From Plenodomus lindquistii (lineage: Eukaryota > Ascomycota > Dothideomycetes > Pleosporales > Leptosphaeriaceae): DNA of 64,000 nucleotides. Shown here piece by piece: positions 1 to 10,946 of the stretch (its first letter is position 1; each line of letters opens with the position of its first letter). Below the pieces are notes generated by a model that was given only the letters and a program-made list of their open reading frames with translations, had not been told where the DNA came from and did not search any database. A program made the translations under genes and the position numbers. Location: NCBI GenBank assembly GCA_025504975.1, contig JANUWI010000014.1:1-64000 (forward strand), read 5' to 3'.

Positions 1-117
1 AACCCTAACCCTAACCCTAACCCTAACCCTAACCCTAACCCTAACCCTAACCCTAACCCTAACCCTAACCCTAACCCTAACCTAACCCTAACCCTAACCC
101 TAACCCTAACCCTAAAC
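1..117. repeat. Telomere repeat array (CCCTAA)n
   Basis: Nineteen or so tandem copies of the hexamer CCCTAA fill the first 117 bases. One unit near base 80 has lost a C, and the last unit decays into unique sequence. The C-rich strand read 5' to 3' toward the interior is the orientation expected at the left end of a chromosome. TTAGGG-type telomeres are standard in filamentous ascomycetes. The array therefore places base 1 at, or a few repeats inside, a true chromosome end. Confidence 0.97.
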
Positions 118-3100
118 TAATAGACAGATAGAAAGGTAAAACTAAACTTTAGAATAGTACTTTTAATACTACTACTATTTAGAATAGAATAACTAGGTTT
201 TTTAGATATATATTAGAGAATATTTATATAATAATAGTATTTATATAACTATAAAAATAATACTTTTCTAAACCTATACTAGATAGAATCTAATTAGGCT
301 AGAATAGTCTATAATAGCTATACTAGTAGAAAAAAGTCCCCTAGAAAAGTAAGTCGCGTTAGAAGTATTTAGAATTTAAAAAAAATATAAAAAAAACATT
401 ATAAAAGTCTAGAAATACTAAAAAAAATACGCTAATAAAAAAAAATTAGATATTTCTTTTAAAATAGGTAATTAAGTTCTAGTTTTAAATAAAAATATCT
501 AGTTTTTATAACTAAAAAAAAAATTAGACTAGAAATATATTAGGCTAGGCTATATAATAGCCTAGTATAGTTTAAATACTTTAAAGTAGATTTACCTAAA
601 TTTAAAAAAGTTTATCTAGTATTCTACGCCTTTTTACTAAAGCTTTATAATTTTTTAAACTCTATTTTTTATTTAAAAAGTAATTCTATATATACTTTAC
701 AGGAAATAAGTAATAATATATATAAAGTAGAAAAACTACTAGATAAAAAAAAAAATAAAGTAGAGAAATAGTAGTATTTAGTAAAATAGATAGAATATTT
801 AAAAAAAAAAATTTATAAAAGCTAGAGCTAAATATTTTAGCTAATATATTTAAAAAGTTCTAAAAAAAAAACTAAAAGCTTACTAAGCTAAAAGAAAAAA
901 TAATATATAACTACTAGAAGTTAATAATAACTTTCTAAAAAAAAAAGCAGCTATAATATAGAATTATAAAAAGTAAAAGTAAACTTTTATTTTTTTTTTC
1001 TATAGAGTTTTTAAAAGTATTTATAGGTACTCTACGCGTAATCTATACTAGTATAAATTAGTATAATCTACTATAGCCTATAAAAAACTAGAGTAGGCCT
1101 AAATACTATAGGTAAAATAAATACTAGAGATATAGTAAAAAATATATAAATTACTAATAAAATAGATATATATAGAAAAGTAAAAAGAAGTTAAAAATTT
1201 AGAGGTATTATTTAATTACCTATACTATTAAGCGCTATAAAGAGTAATAAAAGGCTAGAACTACTAGAAATAGACCTTTTAAAGCTAGAACGCCTAGAAA
1301 AAAACTAAAAAAATAGAAAAGAAGCTAGAAGGGTTTAGAATAGCCTAGAACAGCCTAGAAGTAATTATTTAGTATTAAAAGCTACTAGATTAGCTTTTTT
1401 TTTAGTAATTTTTCTAGTTAGCTTATTTTTTACACTACTAGAAGTATTACTACGTTTTAATTTAAAATTAGTAATCTCTAGAATAAAAGCTTAGTAAGCT
1501 AGTTCTAATAGATTAGAATTCTAAAAAAATTTATACTAGAAAAAAGTTAGAATAGTCTATAATAGAGCATAATAGTATATACTCTACGCTTTTTAAAAGT
1601 ACTAGGCAGGTTTTTACTATATTTATACTTTTTAGTTTTAAAATATTTATAGTTATTTTTAGTAGTATTAAAGCAAGTAACTATAGTTAATTTAGTGTAA
1701 AAATAGAAAGTAAAGTATAGTTTAGATTTAGAATCTTTATTTTTACTTAAAGCACTACTATATAGAAAAAGGTAGTAATAATAAAATACTTAAGTACTAG
1801 AAAATATTAGTATAAGCTAAAATAGGCTAGAATAGCTAGAAAAAACTTATTTATTAATATTTTTAGACTAAACGCTATACTTCTAGTAAATAGTGTCTAA
1901 AGTAGCTAACTATTTAGTAAAAAAAACTTTTAAGCTGTCTACTTTATAGAGACTAGTACTAAAGTTCTAGAAAGTAGGCTAAAAAAGCTGTATAGCTATA
2001 TAAACTTTATAATAGGTACTAGTAGTATTTTTATAGAGCTATAGCGCTAGAATAGATTAGTATAAACTATTTAAAGCTAAAAAAAAAATATACAGCTACG
2101 CACTTTTTATTTATTAGAAAATAGTACTAGTACTAAATAATTTTATTTTTTTTACTAGCGTTCTAGGCTTTATAGAGAATAATATTATTATTAGTAATAA
2201 CTAGTATAATATAACTATAAATACTAGTAAAATAAAAATTACTAGTAGTAAAAGTAATATTATAGTAAATATAGTAGTAGTAAATTATCTAACTAGTATT
2301 AAAAATATTATTAGAAACTTAGCCTTTATCTATTATAGGCTAGAATAGGTTAAATAAAGCTAAAAAAGTTAGTTAAAAGTATAAATAGTTCTACTAAACT
2401 AGTTAGTTTTATACTGCGCTAGAATAGAGTATTATAGCTTATATTAGACTATATAAAAGTTTAACCTCTATAGCTAATAGCTATATAAAAAACTTAAAAA
2501 ATATTTACTAGATAAAAAAATAGTATAGAAGTAATAGGCTAAAATAGAGAAAAAGTAACTTTTTATATTATAGCTAAAAAAGGCTAGTACAGGCTATAAA
2601 ATAGTAGTAAAGTAAAAATAAAATTATAAACTATAATCTATAAATAAAGTTATAGGTAAAATTAAAATTTTTACTTTTATTTATTACTTTAAAAATATAA
2701 TATAGTATTATCTATAAAATATAAATAAGTATTAAAACTATCTAATTAGATTAATTAGAGTTTAGAAAAAGAATAATATTAGGCTTTTAAGTAGTTTCTT
2801 TACTATTTAAACTAGAATAGCCTATAAAAGGTTATTATAGGCTAAAAAGGGCTATTATACTCTATACTAAAGTATAAAGGCCCCTAGCTCTCTACTTTAG
2901 GCTAGAGATTCTATAAACGTATAGAAAAAAAGTAAAAAGTAGAGTATAAAGCCTACTAGAGGTAGAAAAATAAAAAAATAATAATTTATCTATTTTTAAT
3001 CTCTAAATAGTATTTTTATCTACCTATCTAATTAATCTATTCTATCTTGTATTATCTATTGTAGTAATATTCTATTAGGTATTATAATAGTAGTATTAGC

Positions 3101-3655
3101 GTAGTACTCTAAAAGTATAGTTTAGTCTAAATAATTACTTTATATATTTAATATACTTACTAAATATAGTTTCTAGTAATAAACTAATATAAAATATTCT
3201 AGATATTAAATTAATATAGTAAAGTATAAAAGTATAGATAATTATAAAAATATTTATAAATTATATAAATTAAACTTCTAAAGTAAAATACTATATAAAA
3301 AGCTAGTTTCTATATATAAAATTAAACTATAATATTTTTACTAACTAAAACGCGCCTATTTAGGCCTAGCGCTAGTAAAATAGCTCTAAAGCTCTAGTAA
3401 CACTTTAGTAACTAGAAGTTATAGATTTAATTTATAATAAATTTAAAGCTATAATTAAAATTTCTATAGATATTAAACTATATTTCTACTATTTATTAGC
3501 TATAATTAAGATTTTTATAGGTATTAGTTTAATTTAATTTCTAGAAATACTATATCTATTTACTAGCCTATATTTATATAACTATACTCCTTTTAAAAAT
3601 AAACTCTAAAATTTAAAATCTATATTCTAACTCTATATAACTCTTTAGCCTTTAT
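118..3655. other. AT-rich RIP-like subtelomeric block without genes
   Basis: This stretch is built almost wholly from TA, AA, TT, AG and CT steps. Scanning by eye I find only about 20 CA or TG dinucleotides in 3.5 kb, whereas TA occurs in nearly every word. The C residues that remain sit before T, G or C, not before A. This is the expected end state of RIP, which converts CpA to TpA in duplicated DNA. Stops interrupt every frame and no reading frame of note survives. The original repeat can no longer be recognised by eye. The edge is sharp: normal composition starts around 3655-3675. Confidence 0.9.
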
Positions 3656-4181
3656 TAGTAGTTAAATAAAAGCAATCTAAAAAAAATATACCAAGAATTG
3701 TACTTATGAACACAAATGTAAATATCGCGCGGACGTCCTGAGAATAACTGGTGTAGTAATGCACAAGTGGTTTGCGAATAGATGCAATCACTCGTGCGTT
3801 CTAGCAACCCAGCTTTTAAGTCTACAAGCTGCGGCAACATATGAACACCTGCGAGGTACGTGAACGCAGCCTCTATTGTGTTAGCGATTGGCGATGACGC
3901 GCAATGCTCCATCTCCGAGGTTTGGATCGGTCTGTGGTGGACGTTGTCACGTGTAGCGTCCCGCGGAGGTTCCGCCGTCGAGCATCCAACGGCAGGATCC
4001 AATTATCTAGACTGTCCCTGCACTAAGCCTATTTGGACTGTTCAATAGTGAGAGAACGGTTCGCTCGCAATGTACAAATGCCATCTTCATGAGTTCTTGA
4101 CGGCTCCAAATTCTCGACATCTTCACGCCAGATTCCACACCAAAACAGTCTTCCACGTCGCCCTTGGATAAAGTATTAGCC

Positions 4182-5972
4182 ATGTCTGAACCGGTTTCGT
4201 CTTCGCCTTGGTTTCATGGGTCCAACGTACCCTATGCAGAGCCTCCATGGTCTCGTGGCTCGCCGTCTCCATATTTGAAGGACTCGCATCGCAAGCTACG
4301 GGAGGCAATGAGATCGTGGGTTGAGACTGTGAGTGTCACTGGTAGGGAAACATGCACACATTTGCTGACGGTGATCAGAACGTGATACCATTTGCAAATT
4401 CATGGGAAGAAGATGGAACGCTACCTCACAGCCTCTACCGGAAAGCCGCAGCCGATGGTCTCCTCATGCCAATGGCTGCCGGTAAATCGATTCCAGATGA
4501 ATGGAGGGGGAAATTTCCCATCATGGGTGGTGTCGACCCTGCCGAGTGGGACGGATTCCATGACTTCATCATCCACAGTGAGCTGAACAGAGTTGGTGGA
4601 GTTGGGTGAGCATTTCCAAAAGCCTTGTTGAACCCTGCCTCTGTCCCAAGTGCTAACACAGAAAGTGTACAGAATGGACTCACCGGAGGAGTGGTAAGCC
4701 CAAACATGAGCAAATGGTTCAGGAATACCGCTGACCCTTGACTAGACCCTGTGCATGCCAGCTGTGCTAAACTTTGGCTCCAAGGAGCTGAGAACTAGGT
4801 AACATTGACCCACCGCAGAATGCATTGCTCAAGCTCACGTTCTACAGAATAAGCAACGATATCTTGTCTGGCACCAAACGAATGTGTCTTGCAGTTACAG
4901 AGCCTGATGCAGGATCGGATGTAGCCAGTATCTCGACTGAAGCAGTCTTGAGTCCCGATGGCAAACATTACATTGTCAATGGGCGCAAGAAGGTAATTCT
5001 GGACTGAACCGCGAGACACATTCTCTACTGATTGTATGCTAGTGGATCACTTCAGGCATGTACGCAGACTACTTTCTCACATTGACCAAAACCTCCGACG
5101 ATGGTATGACTGTGCTTGTGATTCCAAAGTCCGAAGGTGTGACTGTCCGCCGCATGAAGATGCAAGGATCCGGATCCGCAGGGACTGCATTTGTCGAGTT
5201 TGACGATGCCCTAGTCCCAGTCGGCAACGTTCTTGGGACGGTCGGAAACGGCCTAAAGAGCATCATGTCCAACTTCAATCACGAGGTATGGTTCAGGCGC
5301 CATCACGCTCTCTTCGATACTCTCTTACCGATCTTCAGCGACTATTCATATCTTTCCAATCTTTGAGCTGTTCCAGAATTTGCTTGGAGGATTGTATAGC
5401 GTACGTCGAGCCTTCAGAGCGAGTGCAAGTTCTGAAGTAATGTTTAGTTATGCCACAAAACGTGAGACGTTCGGCAAGACGCTCATCGACCACCGTAAGC
5501 GACTACAATGATTACTCCAAGCTTCTTGTTGACGATGGCAGCTGTTATACGATTCAAGCTTGCCAATATGGCCCGTGAGACTGAAGCTCTGCAAGCGTGG
5601 ATTGAGGTTCGTTGGTGTATTTGTAAGGTTTGAGTTCAAGCTAATCGTGTATACCAGTCAATGATCTTCCAAATCGGCGCGATGACTACTGCCAGTGCCG
5701 AATTACTTCTGGCAGGTCAAATTGCGCAACTGAAAGCGCATTCAGGTATCGTCGTTCAGAATGTCGTGCGCGATGCTATACAAATCTTGGGCGGCATCGG
5801 CCTGACTAGAGGCGGTCGTGGAGAGCGGGTCGAACGTATCTGGAGGGATGTCAAGGCTATATCTGTACCTGGCGGGAGCGAGGAGATTATGCTGGATTTT
5901 TCCATTCGAAGGGCTGTTCGGGCAGGTCAACACCAACCCAAGGAAATCCAGAGACAAGGCTCGAAGTTGTAA
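4182..5972 (+). CDS. Acyl-CoA dehydrogenase family protein (446 aa, nine exons)
   Basis: A flavin enzyme predicted to make a trans-2,3 double bond in an acyl-CoA thioester. Exons by hand: 4182-4328, 4379-4605, 4666-4693, 4746-4798, 4848-4992, 5043-5285, 5377-5494, 5542-5606, 5658-5972, giving 446 codons plus stop with every junction in frame. The order is typical: helical N domain, the LAVTEPDAGSDVA flavin loop in exon 5, the beta domain with FVEFDDALVPVGNVLG, then the C-terminal helices with KRETFGKTLIDH and ILGGIGLTRGG. Near the end the usual EGTSE-like segment reads PGGSEEIM, so the medium-chain catalytic Glu position is Gly; long-chain and isovaleryl enzymes also lack it there and use a Glu on another helix. 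No peroxisomal C-terminus is obvious (ends GSKL; SKL-type signal possible). It is the first intact gene from the telomere. Substrate unknown. Confidence 0.88.
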
Positions 5973-6190
5973 TATCAAGTACGAAGAGTTCCTCCAGACG
6001 TTCTTCCATATTTTGACGTATGTAACTACTATAAAGACGATCAAAGTAATAGGATGATAATCTTTCATGCATACGACTTGGACTTGGGCATACAATGTAC
6101 GTGAACAATGTACTATGGTGGTGACAAATACACATTCAGCTGCTCTCAATGTATTAGAATGCACTATCACGTCTACTGTGATATAATAGG

Positions 6191-6400
6191 TCATGTTGAT
6201 AGGCCGTCTTTCATTTGGTCAACGGTAAGCGCCAGCTGGTCTCTGCGTGCCTTGTCCTCAAGCCACATCGCCTGCTTGGCATCGAGTTCCTTCATCGCAG
6301 CCTTAACTCCTTCGCTTGGGACTCCAGCAACCTGACTTTCTGCTCAACTCCACCAGCTTCAGAGCGCTGGCACGCCATCCCCGCGGACTAGCGTGGTTGA
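6191..6400 (-). pseudogene. Frameshifted coiled-coil gene fragment
   Basis: On the minus strand, about 6331 down to the stop at 6191-6193 reads as 46 charged, coil-forming codons ending QMKDGLST. Just upstream a different frame reads EQKVRLLESQAKELRLR before a stop. The two pieces look like one heptad-rich protein joined across a frameshift near 6305, but an intron boundary cannot be excluded: a CAG lies at 6332. No start codon and no longer gene could be assembled. I read it as the broken tail of a coiled-coil protein; the parent is unknown. The rest of 5973-7062 shows no gene. Confidence 0.4.
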
Positions 6401-7062
6401 CTGACAACATTGGCGCAGTCGCAATGATTCGACCGCCACTTCGATGTGATGTTGACTGCGAATTTGAGGAAATTGGATGACGCGTAGTCTTGATAGTCAC
6501 AGGGTACCAATCTAACTTGTTTCTTACGCATACAGCTTCAGGTACTTTGCACAAAACACACTGACAACGTATCAAGACGGCCACGGCACACAAATCAAGC
6601 TCCTACTGGGATATCATATGAGACAATTACATCTACAATGATATCGTGTATCGCGGTAAAGATGGAAGAGTTGACCTAGGAGACTATCCCTTTTCAACCA
6701 GAGGTATATCTATGACCTATTGTTTTCTATCTGCTCCGCTATCGCTCGCCATTGTCCATCTCACGTTGGATCCAGGAAAGTGGCTTGTGTAATTGTGTAA
6801 TCATCAGGGTGATCTAAGGTACTCGCTAACATGGTATTGCTGACCGTATATCCATCTCGGTGGTGTATTAGTTCATCCAGCACATACCGATAATGTACCA
6901 AGATGGTGAAATTTACACATTCAACTCCTTCTAACATACTCTGGGGCACTCAAAAGTCTGAAGCAAAATGTGGGTCGCGGTAGAGCCGTGATCGTTGTCC
7001 TAGAAGAGCATCCCTTCCCAGCCAGACATTCACCCGCCACCCCTCGGGATCCTCCTCTCCGA

Positions 7063-7872
7063 CTACCTTGTCGTCCACTCATCTAAGAGATGCTGTTCGC
7101 CACATGTGATCTCGACCAACACGTTGTCCTTCTTAACCTGCTGCATGAGTTTCCACATGGCCTCCTCGGTACTCATTCCAAACCTTGGACGACCATGCTC
7201 ATAGGAAGTTCGTGGAGTGAGGAATTGGCCGAGACGATCTTCTGCTCCCAGAACGAGAAGTTGCCAACGATTAACATTAAATTTTGAGCGCGGGTGATGG
7301 CAATATTGAGACGTCGGATGTCAAGAAGCCAATGGGATTGCCACGAGATTTCCACGCGGCAGAGCAGTGCAGAATGCCGATTTTTTCCCTCTTCCCCGGA
7401 AAAGAGTCAACCGTCGGAACTTGGACGTTGGGACGCCCAAACGTTGCAAGGGTTTCCATTGATTCTACCCACTTCATAGCCATACATGGTGATAACTTGA
7501 ACTGACTCCGCTCCAACCGATGAAGCAATCACGGAGGCAAGACGAGCAGTGTAGTTGGATCCTTGAGGGTTCCAGCTGCAGTTGGAGCGAGGGGCCTTTT
7601 CAGAAAAGCCCGGAGTGTCGATGAACCAGATTCTGCATTTGTCGTTCCACTTGCCCTGTCTATTCGGGTCGAACATGCCCCAGGAGATGTTCGGCAGCGT
7701 ATCCCTCAAGAACGATATTTCAAAGTCGGTGATTGGGCGCGGTTGACCATCTCTACCCATACCCTCAACCATCTTGCCGTGTTATGTGATCTTGGATGCG
7801 AAGTCAATGATCTGGCGATGACTGCGGTAGTTCTGTAGCAGGAATGGGGCTGAGAATTCCGAGGAAGTGTAG
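7063..7872 (-). pseudogene. Relic of an Upf1/Sen1-like SF1 helicase (C-terminal half)
   Basis: Reading the minus strand from 7872, the C-terminal RecA domain of the AAA_12-type superfamily 1 helicases is clear but spread over several frames. In order: PFLLQNYRSHRQIIDFASK (motif IV region), an in-frame TAA at 7782-7784, then a D-T-P-G-F segment, TVDSFPGK (motif V; most relatives have a Gln where Pro stands) and RRLNIAITRAQNLMLIVGN (motif VI). At least three frame changes (near 7465, 7320 and 7190) and one stop break it. A likely intron acceptor sits just before 7872, so the relic kept introns and is not a retrocopy. The Walker A half is not visible upstream. Family relatives unwind RNA or DNA; this copy should be dead. 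Confidence 0.72.
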
Positions 7873-8338
7873 CTGAAATGGGAACAAGAGAATTAAATGA
7901 TCAATACATCCAAGCGCACCCAAGTCTTTACAAGTTGACAAGTCGTTCGGATTTTCGTCTAGGTATTTCATGAGCGTCAGACTGAAGACATTAATCAGGT
8001 TTAGCTATGATCATCTGATGAGCATAGTGAAGTGACATGTATGTGACTGTTGCGTCCGCCCAAATATCTGGACTAGTCCGCTTCGGGTGACGCGCTTCTA
8101 GCCTCTGCCAAAGCTTCATTCCGGGACACCCACTTGCTCGGGTTACTGGAACAGCTTGCCTTGCCAGGAGTGCGATCACTAGTTTGTTTCCAAAAGTGGT
8201 ACGCTTCGCGCTAAAGCAGGGTTCGGCATCGCCACCACATGATCACTCCAAATAACTGCGAGTATATGGCTTGCCAACCTGATGCAATTAACTGCGTTGC
8301 GATGTATCGTTCATCTATTTCTCTTGTCCTCTGTTCCA
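7873..8338. other. Decayed sequence upstream of the helicase relic
   Basis: No intact gene is seen. The minus strand just above the relic looks like an intron (7873 to about 7918) followed by a few codon-like words, MKYLDENPND, which could be more of the helicase. Nothing beyond that is recognisable, and the helicase N-terminal half with its Walker A motif was not found. Confidence 0.35.
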
Positions 8339-8560
8339 CTACTCAGAACTCTCAGCCTCCTTTTCCTCGCCCTCTCCATTGTCTCTACCATCGTAGCTCT
8401 CCACTGATACCGTTTCAACCTCCACCATGCTGCGAATTTCTCGAGAACGCCCCGACCCCTCGTTGTACCGCATGAGATTCTGCACCGTAATGCTCAGCTC
8501 CTCTATCTCATCTCTTACGACTAACCCCTTATCTACGCTCACCTGATTAATGGTCCCCAA
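8339..8560 (-). CDS. Hypothetical coiled-coil/acidic fragment (73 aa from first Met)
   Basis: The minus strand is open from a stop near 8633 through 8339. It encodes a helical, charged stretch (for example VVRDEIEELSITVQNLM) followed by an acidic tail ending KEAESSE. The pattern, coil then acidic end, resembles the C-terminus of the larger neighbour at 9048-10946, which ends DEADGSEE, although residue identity is low. It may be the last exon of a lost or poorly resolved gene, or a decayed partial copy of the neighbour. I do not recognise the family, and no upstream exon was found. The remaining bases to 9047 hold no other gene. Confidence 0.3.
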   Translation of the reverse strand: MGTINQVSVDKGLVVRDEIEELSITVQNLMRYNEGSGRSREIRSMVEVETVSVESYDGRDNGEGEEKEAESSE

Positions 8561-9047
8561 AACCCGATGAAGGTCCCCAATCGCCGCTCTCTTGTTCTTT
8601 GTTACTTCAAGATATAGTATCTTGGACTACTCCGTAGGATACAGGCTTGATATTGGTAATTCTCCAAGGGGTGTAGAGCACCGTAGTGGCCGTGCTGTTC
8701 CGAGCATCTACCCACGAAAACCAATGGCGTTGCGTGGGGAACTGGGGATGATTTTGGCAAGTGGGTAAGTAGTGGTAGTCGTTCAATGGATGAGGATATC
8801 TCGCGTAGGTGACTCGCTCTGAATGCACATTGAGAGAGACCTGAAGAACACATACTCATAACCACCAGTCTGATGTATATCTCGAGCCACTATAACGATT
8901 ACACTATGTTATAAATCACGATGAGTATCGTCTCACACTACTGCGACGACTACATGGGCAATACTGATACATTGATATACATCTCGAGCTACCATATCGA
9001 ACACGCCATCATAACCACCATCCCTCTAGCGCCCAAACGTCCCCCCA

Positions 9048-10946
9048 CTACTCTTCACTTCCATCTGCTTCGTCTACGATATCCCCATCGTCCTCCGTAT
9101 CTACCAGGCCGGATTCTATCATCGTCCTCATTTCATCGTTCTGCTCCTTGTACTTTAGCAGCAGCCCGTTCAACTCAATGCACTTGTTCCGGCTCTTTTG
9201 CAGCCTCTCCAGCAATTCTTCCCCAAAAGCTATGTCATCCTTCCATTCCATCTCTTTGTTCTTCCAATCGACGTCTTTCTCGCGAAGGTCGCGGATCATT
9301 CCATCTCTCTCTTCTGCCTGTTCTTGCAACAACTTGATCTGCTCCTGCGCGCCCTCCAGACTTTTCTCCGAATCGTTCTTCTGACGGAGCGCATCGTTCT
9401 TTTGTACGATGATACTTGCCTGGGTATCCTGGAGGTGCTTCAACGTGCGCTGCGCTTCCTGCTTGGCATCTTCAGCCTCTTGGGCGCGTTTTTCAGCGGC
9501 TTGGGTCGTGCCTTGGAGTTCCTCGATCTTTTGGTTCTTTTGCTGGATGATGAGGTTGGCGTTTTGCTCGTTGATCAGGAGTTGTTGCTGGGCGCTGGAT
9601 TGTTGGGTGGCGACGTTCTGCAAGTGAACAGCCTCCAATTCCGCAAGTCGATCCTCGGCAGCCTTCTTTGCTTGCTCGGCCCGTTTGACACGCTCGTCGG
9701 CTGCATCCTGAATGGATTTGATGAGCGTTTCCTCGCGATTGCGTTGATCTTGCACTCGTTTCTCCGCTTCATCTCGGACCTCTTGAATCGTCATCGTATT
9801 GACCTTGTTGTTGGCAAGTTGAAGCATCAACAATGCGTTGGCCTTGCTGAGCTGCCCGTTCTGGCTTTGCAATTTCCCGATCGTCCTTGCTTGCTTTGCG
9901 GTCTGATTGCGAATGTCTTCGACGTGCTTGCGCTCGCGCTCTTGGGCACTAGCGTAGTTCTTGGCGGCCTCCTCGTTGACTCTGCGGGCTTCCGTGACGT
10001 TGTCCTGCTCTCGTTGCAGTAGTTGGTTGAGCTTGATGATTTCGCTCTCGACCGCGGTTGAACTCAAGGTCTCGAGGGCTTCGGCCACTTGGTGGTTTGT
10101 CTCGCGTTGGACGGCCGCCTGCTCCGCTTTGGCCTGCTCAGCTGCCAACTGTTTCTCGACCTCTGTCTTGGCCGCGACGAGCTTGTCCTTCTCGTCCTTG
10201 ACGTCCCCCAGTGCACCCGTTGTGAATTCCACCTTCGCTTGCAGCTCAACGCATTTCTTCTGGAGCTCCTTGTTGACGGCGTTGTTCTTGTCCAGGGCGT
10301 TCTCGATAACCTTGAAGGGGTCGTCCGAGTCGCGTAGGAACCAGTCTGGAAGCTCGATGCCCTCGATAGAGCTCGCGGCCGGGGCACTGGTCTGGTATGT
10401 TGTGACCAGGAGTCCTCGCAGAGTCTCTTCTCGCGCGGTGAGGACATCGACAGTATTCTGCAGAGCGGCGTTCGTTTGCCTCAGCAGGGATTCTTCGATG
10501 ACAGCAGCATCGCCATTGTCTGCCAGCAAGTCGGCGTAGGCGCCCCACAACATCTCGATGAAAGTGAGTAGTTGGGCGGACCGTTCGTCAAGCCCCGAGT
10601 AGATGGAGTTGCCGTTTCTGATCTCGGCGAAGACCTGCTCCAGCTTGGTCACCGATAGCTGTATCATATTCAACTCATTGGCAAGCTCCTTGACGTCGGC
10701 ATTAACTTCGCGCGCTGCCTTGAACAGATCCGTTGCAGCTATGAGGTTCCCTGCATTGCTACCAATATTGTCAGATACTGTGTCTTGCATGCGTTTGATC
10801 GCTTTCATGCGAGCATTGGACTCAGCCAGGCTGGTGACGTAGTGTTCCTCCATCTCACGATACGCAGAGACGCCCGTATAATTGCGGGTGATGCTGACAG
10901 AGGTGGCGGCGGTGGCTGCGATGGGTTGTTTTCCTTTCTTGGCCAT
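9048..10946 (-). CDS. Coiled-coil protein of unknown function (632 aa)
   Basis: A single-exon protein. I chose the Met at 10946 (MAKKGKQPIAAT) over the in-frame Met at 11129, because the 61 residues in between look like translated untranslated leader. From about residue 90 to 600 the chain is almost continuous heptad-like helix, rich in Ala, Glu, Gln and Lys, with runs such as KAEQAAVQRETNHQVAEAL. Residues 180-280 are less regular and may fold. The C-terminus is strongly acidic. There are no membrane segments and no enzyme motif. Proteins of this sort serve as scaffolds or tethers, but the sequence gives no specific role. Codon use matches the neighbours. Confidence 0.8.
   Translation of the reverse strand: MAKKGKQPIAATAATSVSITRNYTGVSAYREMEEHYVTSLAESNARMKAIKRMQDTVSDNIGSNAGNLIAATDLFKAAREVNADVKELANELNMIQLSVTKLEQVFAEIRNGNSIYSGLDERSAQLLTFIEMLWGAYADLLADNGDAAVIEESLLRQTNAALQNTVDVLTAREETLRGLLVTTYQTSAPAASSIEGIELPDWFLRDSDDPFKVIENALDKNNAVNKELQKKCVELQAKVEFTTGALGDVKDEKDKLVAAKTEVEKQLAAEQAKAEQAAVQRETNHQVAEALETLSSTAVESEIIKLNQLLQREQDNVTEARRVNEEAAKNYASAQERERKHVEDIRNQTAKQARTIGKLQSQNGQLSKANALLMLQLANNKVNTMTIQEVRDEAEKRVQDQRNREETLIKSIQDAADERVKRAEQAKKAAEDRLAELEAVHLQNVATQQSSAQQQLLINEQNANLIIQQKNQKIEELQGTTQAAEKRAQEAEDAKQEAQRTLKHLQDTQASIIVQKNDALRQKNDSEKSLEGAQEQIKLLQEQAEERDGMIRDLREKDVDWKNKEMEWKDDIAFGEELLERLQKSRNKCIELNGLLLKYKEQNDEMRTMIESGLVDTEDDGDIVDEADGSEE

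Noticed and set aside
118..3655. Recurrent AGGCTAGAATAG-like words as tandem repeats or a CRISPR-like array
   Set aside because: The words recur because only TA, AG, CT and AA steps remain after RIP. Spacing is irregular and no fixed unit is found.
9198..10022. 274-codon plus-strand open frame, Leu/Val-rich
   Set aside because: It is the exact antisense of the heptad-coded coiled-coil gene; GAG/CAG/AAG codons read as CTC/CTG/CTT from the other strand and mimic a membrane protein.
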